From CAZFIO01 sp964519585 (lineage in GTDB: Bacteria; Bacillota; Clostridia; Tissierellales; Tissierellaceae), in contig CAZFIO010000047.1 in the NCBI GenBank assembly GCA_964519585.1, positions 1 to 13,792 of the forward strand: 13,792 nt of DNA, given 5' to 3'. The translations under genes were made by a program, and so were the position numbers. This document shows positions 1 to 7,131 of this stretch, piece after piece. The notes beneath the pieces are model-generated. The model was not told the DNA's origin and ran no database searches. It saw nothing but the letters and a program-made list of their open reading frames with translations. Within the stretch, counting starts at the first letter, position 1; every line of letters begins with the position of its first letter.

Positions 1-48
1 GGCGCCTACCAAAGACCTGGTCTCCACCATACCTATCGCTTGTCTCAT
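1..48 (-). CDS. Bacterial microcompartment (BMC-domain) shell protein, N-terminus only, cut by the window edge
   Basis: Reading leftward from the ATG at 48-46, the 16 visible codons give MRQAIGMVETRSLVGA. This matches the very conserved opening of BMC-H shell proteins such as PduA, EutM and CsoS1A (A-[LI]-G-M-[VI]-E-T-[RK]-x-L-x-x-x-I-E-A). BMC-domain proteins assemble into hexameric (or pseudohexameric) tiles that form the shell of carboxysomes and metabolosomes. A strong Shine-Dalgarno sequence (AGAAGGTG) starts right after the UbiD stop codon, and the ATG is only 14 bases past that stop, so it is the next gene of the same operon. The rest of the gene lies outside the window, so hexamer-forming versus tandem-domain (BMC-T) type cannot be decided. 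The main uncertainty is the short length, but the motif is distinctive and correctly placed after a ribosome binding site. Confidence 0.82.
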   Translation of the reverse strand, partial: MRQAIGMVETRSLVGA

Positions 49-62
49 TTAATTCACCTTCT

Positions 63-1415
63 TTATTTTAAATTTGGGAAGTATTTTCTTATATCTATAT
101 TTTCATATCCTGGAATTCTAGCCCTCTCAAACTCAAAAATTTGGCCATTTATAGGCTTAGTTGCATCAATTCCAACCTTATCAGTAAGGCCTCTTAAATC
201 ATGGGATGGTTCCAAAGATGATCCTAAAGCTCCAGGAATTACTACCATATCCAAGCTAGCCTGGGCCCTAGTGGTAATTGCCCACTCAATATCTTGAACA
301 TCATAAATATCTACATCCCCATCAACAATAACTACCTGCTTGTAGTCCTTGTTTGAACCTAGGGCAGCAAGTATAGCAGACTTTCCATCCCCATCCTTTT
401 TCTTATTTATAGATGCAAAGGCATTAAACCTATAACCTCCACCTTCAGTTACATTTACATCTACTACATCTACCTGGTTTTTTAGGGCATTGTACAATTC
501 AAATTCCCTTATTAGACCATTGGATACATGTTCCTCCCTACAAGGGAAGGCAACCTGCATAATAGGATTATTTCTATGAAGCACCCTTTCTATTTTAATA
601 ACTGGATGGGGTGCCTTAGACCCATAATATCCCATAAGCTCACCAAAGTGACCTTCATCAACTCTTTTACCCGGAACTAGGTAGCCTTCTAAAACTATCT
701 CTGCATAAGCAGGTACTAGTAAGTCCACAGAATCACATTTCACCAGTTCCAAGGGCTCACCCCTAAGGGCACTATCAATTTCATATTTATCTACCCCATA
801 AGTGGTAGATGGCACCTGGCTAGCCATTAAGGTTGCTGCATCATAACCTAAAATTATAGCTACTTCCATCTTCTTGTTTTGTCTTTCTAAGTCTAAAAAG
901 TCATTTGTTAATTTTGGTGTAGCTATAAGAGCAGAAACCTCATCACCACTGTTTACCTGAAATCTTCTAATGGATGTATAATATTGACTTGTTTCTGGAT
1001 CCTTCACCACTAATACACCAGCTGTTATATAATTTGATGAATCCTTTTCATGAAACCTAGGTATGGAAAACATCCTGTTTATGTCTATATTGCCTTTTAC
1101 AATATTCTCTTTTACAGGACCATTGTTTAATAGCTTATAAGGTTTTGGGTTTGCAATAGCATCCATAAATTTAAATAACCTATCTTCTTTTTTCATCCCT
1201 AATAAATTATATATTATTTCCCTGTCTCCGTATAGTCCACCTACTACTTTATTTGGATTTCCTACAACATTATCAAATATTATAGGCTCCTTATTCCTAA
1301 AATGTTTAAGTACTGCACCCATTTCATATATAGGGTCAACCTTGGTAGAGCATTTTAAAAGCCTCCCCATACTTTCAACTTTCTTTAGTGTTGCTCTTAA
1401 CATTTGTCTTTCCAA
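63..1415 (-). CDS. UbiD-family prenylated-FMN-dependent decarboxylase
   Basis: This 450-residue protein has the length and layout of the UbiD family, which reversibly decarboxylates alpha,beta-unsaturated or aromatic acids with prenylated FMN. Visible hallmarks are VPAYAEIVLEG (235-245), the acidic active-site motif EGHFGE followed by GYYG (254-265), PVIKIERVLHR (271-281), and the C-terminal stretch IEWAITTRAQ...LEPSHDLRG (376-409). R150/R151 is the likely position of the catalytic arginine. The start chosen is TTG at 1415, five bases after AGGTG; an ATG at 1403 (MLRATLKKVE...), behind a weaker GGAAAG, would fit the family N-terminus as well. It lies 15 bases after ubiX, its cofactor partner, and 14 bases before the BMC shell gene. 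The substrate is unknown. Nearby amidohydrolases suggest an unsaturated or heterocyclic carboxylate derived from a nitrogen ring, which is inference. Confidence 0.93.
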   Translation of the reverse strand: MERQMLRATLKKVESMGRLLKCSTKVDPIYEMGAVLKHFRNKEPIIFDNVVGNPNKVVGGLYGDREIIYNLLGMKKEDRLFKFMDAIANPKPYKLLNNGPVKENIVKGNIDINRMFSIPRFHEKDSSNYITAGVLVVKDPETSQYYTSIRRFQVNSGDEVSALIATPKLTNDFLDLERQNKKMEVAIILGYDAATLMASQVPSTTYGVDKYEIDSALRGEPLELVKCDSVDLLVPAYAEIVLEGYLVPGKRVDEGHFGELMGYYGSKAPHPVIKIERVLHRNNPIMQVAFPCREEHVSNGLIREFELYNALKNQVDVVDVNVTEGGGYRFNAFASINKKKDGDGKSAILAALGSNKDYKQVVIVDGDVDIYDVQDIEWAITTRAQASLDMVVIPGALGSSLEPSHDLRGLTDKVGIDATKPINGQIFEFERARIPGYENIDIRKYFPNLK

Positions 1416-1430
1416 TATATCACCTACTTT

Positions 1431-1994
1431 CTACTGACCTTTCCATCTGTTTACAAGGTTATTGTCAATACTTAGCATATCTAACACTCTTCCCGTTAAG
1501 TTTATAACTATATCCTCCAGGGTCTCTGGATGGTTGTAAAATCCTGGACTTGGGGGAAAGATTACTACTCCCATCTTGGATAGTTTTAACATATTCTCCA
1601 AGTGTATAGGGCTTAAAGGGGTTTCCCTGGGCACCAGTATCAGCTTTCTACCTTCTTTTATACTTACATCACATGCCCTAGTTAATAAATTATCTGAAAA
1701 TCCATTGGCTACACTGGACAGGGTCTTCATGGAGCATGGTAGGACTACCATACCATCAACCTTGAAGGACCCACTTGCTATTGAAGCTGCAAAGTTTTTA
1801 TTATCATGATAATGGGTTGCCATAGCCTTTAGTTCTTCAAGTTTGATCCCAGTCTCGTGTTCAGTAACATATTCGCCCATGGATGAAACAACCAAGTGTG
1901 TTTCTATCCCCAGTTCCTTAAGTGCTTTTAGGAGAGAAATGGCATAAATTGAACCACTCCCTCCGGATACTCCTACTACAATTTTCATAAACAT
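1431..1994 (-). CDS. ubiX: UbiX flavin prenyltransferase
   Basis: UbiX attaches a dimethylallyl unit to FMN to make the prenyl-FMN cofactor of UbiD decarboxylases. The 187-residue protein has the full family pattern: the Rossmann-like phosphate loop GVSGGSGS (8-15), ASGSF (73-77), MVVLPCSMKT (82-91), DNLLTRACDV (101-110), RETPLSPIHL (123-132) and FPPSPGFY (146-153). It sits between the isochorismatase-family gene and the UbiD gene, 15 bases from the latter, so cofactor maker and user are made together. The start is uncertain by two codons. ATG at 1994 has GAAGG five bases upstream; the ATG two codons on (giving MKIVVGVSG) uses the overlapping AGGTAGGT and matches the usual family start better. 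A phenolic-acid decarboxylase subunit B annotation would be the same fold and chemistry. Confidence 0.95.
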   Translation of the reverse strand: MFMKIVVGVSGGSGSIYAISLLKALKELGIETHLVVSSMGEYVTEHETGIKLEELKAMATHYHDNKNFAASIASGSFKVDGMVVLPCSMKTLSSVANGFSDNLLTRACDVSIKEGRKLILVPRETPLSPIHLENMLKLSKMGVVIFPPSPGFYNHPETLEDIVINLTGRVLDMLSIDNNLVNRWKGQ

Positions 1995-2036
1995 ACCTAC
2001 CTTCGTGGGATAAGCATAAATAATCCTCTGCTATTT

Positions 2037-2639
2037 TTATTTTACTTTATTTTCTTGGTCTCCACCGCCAGCCCACGGATCCCTTCCAGCTTCCCAATCA
2101 GCCTTGTATTCATCGATGGTCATTACCTTGGTAAATATACTTAAGTCATTCAGGCCATATTCATGCATTTCTGGAGTTTTTGAATCGCAGCCATCACTTA
2201 GGGTGATTACCTTATAGGCTCTTGCCAAAGCATCAGTTGCTGTTGACCTTACACAAACATTGGTCCATACTCCTGTTACTACAACTGTATCAATGTTTTC
2301 TTCCCTTAAATACAAGTCCAAATCAGTATGGGCAAAGCCACTATGTCTTCTCTTTGGAACTATATATTCGTCCCCTTGTGGGTATAATTCCTCGATAAAG
2401 TCTGATCCCCAGGTACCTTCAACTGCATGAACTGGCCTGACCCTAAAGTCAGCATCATTTTTTCTATGTGCCTCTTGAATATGAACTATATGGATATCAT
2501 CATCTTCCCTAGCCCTAACCCATTCTAATAGGTCTTGTAGGTTTTTTGTAATATTGGCAGCACCTGCACAATATAGTGATCCCTCTGGATTTGCAAAATC
2601 ATTTAACATATCTATAACTAATATAGCATGTCTTGGCAT
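2037..2639 (-). CDS. Isochorismatase-family amidohydrolase (ureidoacrylate/N-carbamoyl amidase-like)
   Basis: This 200-residue protein has the fold and catalytic triad of cysteine hydrolases of the isochorismatase superfamily: D10 in AILVIDMLNDF, K96 in VPKRRHSGF, and C129 in TGVWTNVCVRSTATDA. The cysteine motif is closer to RutB ureidoacrylate hydrolase and N-carbamoylsarcosine amidase than to nicotinamidase or true isochorismatase, so hydrolysis of a carbamoyl or amide bond with release of ammonia (and CO2) is the likely role. It follows the cyclic amidohydrolase in the operon, the order expected if that enzyme opens a ring to a ureido acid which this one then cleaves. The C-terminus carries a short glycine- and charge-rich tail (DPWAGGGDQENKVK) of unknown use. 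The ATG at 2639 has AGGAGAG upstream. The exact substrate is not determined. Confidence 0.88.
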   Translation of the reverse strand: MPRHAILVIDMLNDFANPEGSLYCAGAANITKNLQDLLEWVRAREDDDIHIVHIQEAHRKNDADFRVRPVHAVEGTWGSDFIEELYPQGDEYIVPKRRHSGFAHTDLDLYLREENIDTVVVTGVWTNVCVRSTATDALARAYKVITLSDGCDSKTPEMHEYGLNDLSIFTKVMTIDEYKADWEAGRDPWAGGGDQENKVK

Positions 2640-2671
2640 ATTATCTCTCCTTTAATTTTTATTGATATTTC

Positions 2672-2717
2672 ATAGGGCCATCCCTATACTAGTTGTTTTA
2701 GTATAGGGCTCCCTATA
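2672..2717. repeat. Four alternating inverted half-sites between the first two operon genes
   Basis: Arms run ATAGGG (2672-2677), CCCTATACTA (2682-2691), TAGTATAGGG (2699-2708) and CCCTATA (2711-2717). The middle two form a perfect 10-bp hairpin with a 7-base loop. The outer pairs can each form a competing 6-bp hairpin with a 4-base loop. No T-run follows on the minus strand, so it is not a simple terminator. It could be an RNA processing or stability element, an attenuator, or a protein binding site. Confidence 0.7.
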
Positions 2718-2724
2718 AGATTCT

Positions 2725-4323
2725 TTAGTATTTTATTAATTTTGGTAGGATTTGAATACTTTGTCTCTTAACAAATTTACCGAATCCTGGTTTTACCTTA
2801 ATTCCTGTAATTCCTCTTATATGTTGGTCAATTATTTCTGGATGCTTTTTCCTATGGCTTCTTTCGTATTCAGCACTGTATAGGTTTGGATATTCTTCAA
2901 ATATTTCAGCATATTTTTCTTCTATACCCTCAGGATATTTGTGAACAATTTTTTCTAATTCTTCATCAGTTAGGTCTGCTAGAGTACTTTCATCTACATC
3001 TTCAAATACAAGGGTTCCTCTAACTATAGTTTTTGCTACCTTACCCTTAAGTTCCATACCCTCTAATGGAGTATAGCCGCACATACTAGCTTGAGTCTTA
3101 GGATCAATAGTCCATGCTTTTTCCAAGTCTACAATTGTAAAGTCAGCATCGGAACCTATATGCATAGCACCCTTCTTTGGATATAATCCATAGTGCTTAG
3201 CTGCATTGGTTGAAAGAATATCTACTAATTTGGATAATGAAATCCTTCCCTTATTATAGCCTTCACTAACCAGAATTGGTACCATTGTCTCTACTCCTGG
3301 TATACCTGGGAAAGAAGTCCAAATGTTCATACCCTCTTTTAGTTTTTCTGATTCTATTTCATATGGTGCATGGTCAGTACCTATAAAGTCTATACTTCCA
3401 TTGTTTATTCCTTCCCACTGTTCTTCGTTGTCCCTCTTTGTTCTTAGTGGTGGAGCAATTTTAGCCAAGGGGCCAAACTTTGTCATGGCTTCTTGATAGT
3501 TTAAGGTTAGATAGTGAGGACATGTTTCTGAGGTTACATTTAATCCCCTCTTCTTGGCTTCACCAACTAATTTTGCACCTATTCCAGTACTCATGTGAAC
3601 AATATGAAGTCTTGCACCAGTAGCTTCTGCAAAACTAATGCCTAATTCTATGGCAACTTTTTCAGCTAATTCCATTCTGGCTTCGGCCCATGCTGGTCCA
3701 TCTGTCCTACCTTCGTTTTGGAACTTCTTAACAAAGTAGTCACACATAGCAAAGTTTTCAGCATGTATACCTACTGGAAGTCCAGTTTTAGATACGGCTG
3801 CAAAGGCTTCATACATTTCTGGATCTGTTACCCTTGGGAAGGTTGGTACTGAGGGTGTCATATAGGCTTTAAAGGCTACAACCCCATAGTCAGCCTGCTC
3901 CTGAACATTATGAAGCCAGCCTTCTCTAACATCTTCACCTGTAACCCCGCCCCACATAGCATAGTCTATTAGGCCTTGTGGTTCTACCAAATCTAATTTA
4001 AGTTTTAATTGTTCCACAGAACGAGCAGATGGTACTGAGCAACATGGCATATCTATAACTGTAGTTATCCCGCCCCTGGCTGCTGAAGCTGTACCAGTTA
4101 GGAAATTTTCCCTATGTGGAAAGCCTTGATACATAAAATGGGTATGTGAGTCAATACACCCTGGCAAAGTTAAATGGCCACCTGCATCTATAATTTCCTT
4201 AGCTTGGATTGAATCAACCTTGTCTAAAAAACCTTCTATTTTTTCATCCTTCACTAGAATGTTTGTGATAACGGTTTCATCACCTTGAGGTATTCTAGCA
4301 TTTTTTATGATTACATCATACAT
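2725..4323 (-). CDS. Allantoinase/hydantoinase-like cyclic amidohydrolase with C-terminal extension
   Basis: This metal-dependent amidohydrolase of the allantoinase, dihydropyrimidinase and hydantoinase family opens cyclic amides or ureides. Binuclear-metal ligands are all present: H60 and H62 in DSHTHF, the carboxylated lysine K152 in FKAYMT, H187 in GIHAEN, H243 in IVHMST, and D317 in GTDHAPY. ETGTxxAAxGGITT-type spacing (75-88) and SETCPHYL (265-272) resemble allantoinases more than D-hydantoinases. At 532 residues it is about 80 longer than usual; the extra part (about 445-532) starts with acidic helices and ends in a basic, hydrophobic segment (GKFVKRQSIQILPKLIKY). In a microcompartment operon this tail could be a targeting peptide, but that is a guess. 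It is first in the leftward operon; AAAGGAGG lies eight bases before the ATG. The exact ring substrate is unknown. Confidence 0.9.
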   Translation of the reverse strand: MYDVIIKNARIPQGDETVITNILVKDEKIEGFLDKVDSIQAKEIIDAGGHLTLPGCIDSHTHFMYQGFPHRENFLTGTASAARGGITTVIDMPCCSVPSARSVEQLKLKLDLVEPQGLIDYAMWGGVTGEDVREGWLHNVQEQADYGVVAFKAYMTPSVPTFPRVTDPEMYEAFAAVSKTGLPVGIHAENFAMCDYFVKKFQNEGRTDGPAWAEARMELAEKVAIELGISFAEATGARLHIVHMSTGIGAKLVGEAKKRGLNVTSETCPHYLTLNYQEAMTKFGPLAKIAPPLRTKRDNEEQWEGINNGSIDFIGTDHAPYEIESEKLKEGMNIWTSFPGIPGVETMVPILVSEGYNKGRISLSKLVDILSTNAAKHYGLYPKKGAMHIGSDADFTIVDLEKAWTIDPKTQASMCGYTPLEGMELKGKVAKTIVRGTLVFEDVDESTLADLTDEELEKIVHKYPEGIEEKYAEIFEEYPNLYSAEYERSHRKKHPEIIDQHIRGITGIKVKPGFGKFVKRQSIQILPKLIKY

Positions 4324-4348
4324 ACATAAAACCTCCTTTATAATTGTT

Positions 4349-4363
4349 TAGAATATTCTACCA
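4349..4363 (-). promoter_or_regulatory. Extended -10 promoter of the catabolic operon, inside a palindrome
   Basis: On the minus strand TGGTAGAAT forms an extended -10 (TG at 4363-4362, TAGAAT at 4360-4355). No good -35 is present 17 bases upstream, which extended -10 promoters tolerate. The hexamer is half of the perfect palindrome TAGAATATTCTA (4349-4360), so a protein bound there would cover the -10. A start near 4348 would leave a leader of about 25 bases carrying the Shine-Dalgarno sequence. Confidence 0.5.
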
Positions 4364-4564
4364 TAGGAAATATAATTAAACCTTGTTAAAGTCCTATAAA
4401 AATATTCTATTACATTAGTAAATTAAATCATTACTTTGTATGAATTCACTATAATTTCTTATAAAATTTTATATAGTTGTTTAGTTTAATTTATATTTCT
4501 CCCTATATCCTTATTACCCAATATATTTAATTATAATATCTTATTCTCCTTATACTTACTCTTA

Positions 4565-4573
4565 TGGTATAAT
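4565..4573 (+). promoter_or_regulatory. Extended -10 promoter of the cyclase-family gene
   Basis: TGGTATAAT is a perfect extended -10 element. No clear -35 is visible 16-18 bases upstream. Transcription would start near 4580 and give a leader of about 120 bases containing the palindrome at 4635-4646 and the hairpin at 4655-4675. Confidence 0.55.
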
Positions 4574-4634
4574 CTGTTAAACAGGATAGATAATTCATAT
4601 GAAACCATTTGGTATTCCCCTGCTTTTGTAGATA

Positions 4635-4646
4635 TTCTATATAGAA
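4635..4646. promoter_or_regulatory. Palindrome TTCTATATAGAA, candidate operator
   Basis: This is a perfect 12-bp palindrome in the leader region of the cyclase gene. It overlaps a second dyad of the form TAGA-TAT-TCTA at 4629-4639. The TCTA/TAGA half-sites match those in the palindrome over the opposite promoter, so both may bind one dimeric regulator. The bases are AT-rich, so chance cannot be excluded. Confidence 0.4.
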
Positions 4647-4654
4647 AATAAATC

Positions 4655-4675
4655 AAACTAATATAGAATTAGTTT
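4655..4675 (+). repeat. 8-bp inverted repeat just before the cyclase ribosome binding site
   Basis: AAACTAAT and ATTAGTTT are perfect complements around the 5-base loop ATAGA. The element ends nine bases before the Shine-Dalgarno sequence GGAGGAGG (4685-4692). It could be a leader RNA hairpin that shields the transcript end, or another operator. Confidence 0.45.
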
Positions 4676-4699
4676 AAATAGATAGGAGGAGGTTTTTGT

Positions 4700-5395
4700 A
4701 TGGCTTTAAAGCTAATAGATTTATCTCAAGAAATTTTTCAGGGTATGTCAATATTCCCTATGCATCAAAAGACATTTATAATGACTAATATGAGTCATGA
4801 AGAAAATATGGAAATGACTGGTAGCCCTACAGTAGGTTTTTCAGCTAGAAACCTACTACTTTCCGAACATTGTGGGACCCATAGTGATGGAGTTTCAGAA
4901 TTTAAACCTGGAGGCCCAACTATTGATAAGATGCCACTAGAGCATTTCTGGGGCTCAGCAATCTGTATAGATGTAAGTAGTGTTCGATATCCTAAGTATA
5001 TAGAGCCTAGGGACTTGGAAGATGCAGTAAGAAGATCTGGTCAAGAAATACAGAAAGGAGACATTGTACTCCTATACACAGGCCACCACGATAGGGCCTA
5101 TGGTACAGACAAGTTCCAAACCGATTACACAGGCTTATCCTATGAGGCAGCTAAATGGCTAGCAGAACAAGGGGTCTTAAATATTGGAGTTGATGCACCT
5201 GCTATTGATTTAACCCCTGATGATTTGAGATTTTCTGGCCATATGGTGTGCGGAGAATATAATATAACAAATACAGAAAACCTGTGTAATTTAGATCAAG
5301 TAGTAAATAAAAGATTCTTATACATAGGCCTACCCTTGAAGATTAGAGACGGTTCAGGTTCACCTATAAGAGCGGTAGCCCTAGTAGAGGAATAG
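4700..5395 (+). CDS. Cyclase-family metal-dependent hydrolase (kynurenine formamidase/isatin hydrolase-like)
   Basis: This 231-residue protein belongs to the cyclase family (PF04199), which includes bacterial kynurenine formamidase and isatin hydrolase and hydrolyses amide, formamide or cyclic amide bonds. The metal motif, normally HxGTHxDxPxHF, reads HCGTHSDGVSEF here (57-68): H57, H61 and D63 are kept but the third histidine position is E67. Other family features are GDIVLLYTGH (120-129), IGVDAPAID (162-170) and TENLCNLDQ (192-200). It starts behind an unusually strong GGAGGAGG, is divergent from the microcompartment operon and converges on the pucR-type gene with a shared terminator. Its neighbours suggest it acts in the same pathway, perhaps on another ring or amide intermediate. 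The substrate cannot be read from the sequence. Confidence 0.87.
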   Translation: MALKLIDLSQEIFQGMSIFPMHQKTFIMTNMSHEENMEMTGSPTVGFSARNLLLSEHCGTHSDGVSEFKPGGPTIDKMPLEHFWGSAICIDVSSVRYPKYIEPRDLEDAVRRSGQEIQKGDIVLLYTGHHDRAYGTDKFQTDYTGLSYEAAKWLAEQGVLNIGVDAPAIDLTPDDLRFSGHMVCGEYNITNTENLCNLDQVVNKRFLYIGLPLKIRDGSGSPIRAVALVEE

Positions 5396-5397
5396 GG

Positions 5398-5429
5398 AAA
5401 AGGAACTTTTCTTGTGAAAAGTTCCTTTT
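5398..5429. terminator. Bidirectional terminator between the cyclase-family gene and the PucR-type gene
   Basis: AAAAGGAACTTTTC (5398-5411) and its perfect complement (5416-5429) form a 14-bp stem with a TTGT loop. The A-run and T-run serve both directions. It begins three bases after the cyclase stop codon, and its right arm overlaps two bases of the stop codon (5430-5428) of the converging regulator gene. Confidence 0.93.
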
Positions 5430-7101
5430 ATTTATCCATAATTTCTCTTATTTTCAAGGCTATTTCCAGATTCAAGCTATCACTAGAATCGTTTAAATTC
5501 ATACCTGTAATTTCGTTAATTCGATTAATCCTATATAGGATGGTATTATAGTGGGTAAAGAGAGCTTCACTCATCCTAGTTAAATTACCCTTATGTACAA
5601 AATATGCTTCCAGAGTTTTTACCAATTCTGTAGACTTCTTTTTATCATAGTCAACTAAGGATTTTAGGGTGGAGTTGTAGAAATCCTCCAACTCCTCTAC
5701 TAGGACATCCTGGCAAAGAATTTTAAATATACCTAATTCATCAAATGAGATTATTTTCTTATCTGAAATCATTCTCCCTGTCCTTATAGTTTTAACAGCA
5801 TCATAAAAGGACTTATTTACATTTTCTAGACCTTTATAAGCTCTGCCTATCCCTATTTTAACTTCCATATTCTTAAACTTATTTTCAAATATATTTAAGA
5901 TTTCATTGTTAAACTTATCTAGTCTATCATTTATATTGTCTAGATTTTCGAAACCCAGCAAGATTTGTATCCCGTTTAATTTTGTAGATACTATGCCATT
6001 TAGGTTTAAGTATTCCATTACCTCTTCTATTATGGAAACTGTATTGTTAGTATAATCCCTTAAGTACTCAAAGAGAAAATCATCATTTCCATGGCTGTCT
6101 AATTTAAATTTAAAACTCATTACTTCTATAAGATAATAATGTTTATCATGCAAATTGTAAAAATGAGCTCTATCAAGGGCCTTCCTCTTTCTTTTACTAT
6201 CTGTTGAAATTAGGTCTTCGAAAAAATCTGATCTATGCCTTATTTCCACTTCCTTAACAGAAAGATTTTGTAGGACTGCCAAGGCTATAGTTGTGGAGGC
6301 AGATTCCAAAATTGATAAATCAAAACCTCCCAGGGGTGTACTTACTGCCCACGCAAAAATATGTCCATATACCTTGTCTTTAAGCACTATGGGCATTATC
6401 ATCCTATATATAAACTTATCACCTATAAGTACCTTGCCTTCATCCAATTTTTTAACTTTCGATTTGTTATTATTAGGCCTGTAGAAGGCCTGCACATCTT
6501 CTATCAAGGCCTTTTTACTATCCTCATTTAAGTTGCCAAACCTTTGGTAAAGTTGGCTTGAAAAATCTATGCTTAAAACAACAGGGTTTTTTATATTGTT
6601 AAATATTATTTTTACAATATCTTCTACTCCCTCACCTTCCAACATTGCTACCATCAATTGTTCATGTAGCTTTTCAATTCTTTCTAATAGACTGGCCTGT
6701 TTGTTGAAGATTAGTTTTATTACTTCCATCATAATATCCGATAAGGGAACAGAGTAATGAATATCTATAAGAGGAAAGTTTAACTCATCTGCATAATCCA
6801 GCAATTCTTCTGATAATGAATCCAAATAAGGGACTACCTTTATCCCCAAACCAGCTAGCCCCTTTTTTGAACACTCTTTAATTAGCTTCTTTTGCATTTG
6901 AATATTATCTTTTTCAAAATAATAGGCTGTTGTGAGTAGAAACTCTCCCTGACCAACCCAATCCAATATATCAGGGTCTGCCATAATGTTTACCTTTGAT
7001 ACTGTATTTCTAATTCCTTTTGCACCAGATAGCAACTCCGAATCCCCTAGTATCTCTAGTTCTAGCATCTCTTCAACACTGATTCCATTTTGCCTTATCA
7101 T
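5428..7101 (-). CDS. PucR-family transcriptional regulator
   Basis: This 557-residue protein has the full PucR layout: an N-terminal PucR sensor domain (about 8-125, with ILDWVGQGEFLLTTAYYF), a middle region with a CdaR GGDEF-like domain (about 300-440, with VKIGIGRAYKGLENVNKSFYDAVK), and a C-terminal PucR-type helix-turn-helix (about 492-552, ending in THYNTILYRINRINEITG). Members control purine, allantoin, proline or other catabolic genes in response to pathway compounds and usually act as activators. Its place between the cyclase gene and a guanine deaminase gene makes it the likely regulator of this cluster. The ATG at 7101 follows GGGGGAT. It has its own promoter, whose -35 overlaps the stop of the gene upstream. 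A copy of ATATTCT in that promoter hints at self-control, which is inference. Confidence 0.93.
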   Translation of the reverse strand: MIRQNGISVEEMLELEILGDSELLSGAKGIRNTVSKVNIMADPDILDWVGQGEFLLTTAYYFEKDNIQMQKKLIKECSKKGLAGLGIKVVPYLDSLSEELLDYADELNFPLIDIHYSVPLSDIMMEVIKLIFNKQASLLERIEKLHEQLMVAMLEGEGVEDIVKIIFNNIKNPVVLSIDFSSQLYQRFGNLNEDSKKALIEDVQAFYRPNNNKSKVKKLDEGKVLIGDKFIYRMIMPIVLKDKVYGHIFAWAVSTPLGGFDLSILESASTTIALAVLQNLSVKEVEIRHRSDFFEDLISTDSKRKRKALDRAHFYNLHDKHYYLIEVMSFKFKLDSHGNDDFLFEYLRDYTNNTVSIIEEVMEYLNLNGIVSTKLNGIQILLGFENLDNINDRLDKFNNEILNIFENKFKNMEVKIGIGRAYKGLENVNKSFYDAVKTIRTGRMISDKKIISFDELGIFKILCQDVLVEELEDFYNSTLKSLVDYDKKKSTELVKTLEAYFVHKGNLTRMSEALFTHYNTILYRINRINEITGMNLNDSSDSLNLEIALKIREIMDK

Positions 7102-7131
7102 GCATATCCCCCTAAAGAATCCTTTTCAAAA

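Larger units (their letters stand above)
4324..4699. other. Divergent intergenic control region (376 bases, no gene)
   Basis: This AT-rich stretch separates the leftward catabolic operon from the rightward cyclase gene. It holds an extended -10 for each direction (4355-4363 minus, 4565-4573 plus), three same-strand copies of ATATTCTA (4353-4360, 4402-4409, 4632-4639), two perfect 12-bp palindromes (4349-4360 and 4635-4646) and an 8-bp inverted repeat (4655-4675). No open frame with a ribosome binding site was found in it. Confidence 0.8.

Noticed and set aside
40..297. Plus-strand open frame of 85 codons over the end of the UbiD gene
   Set aside because: It lies antisense to a clear UbiD coding sequence, has no ribosome binding site and no recognisable motif.
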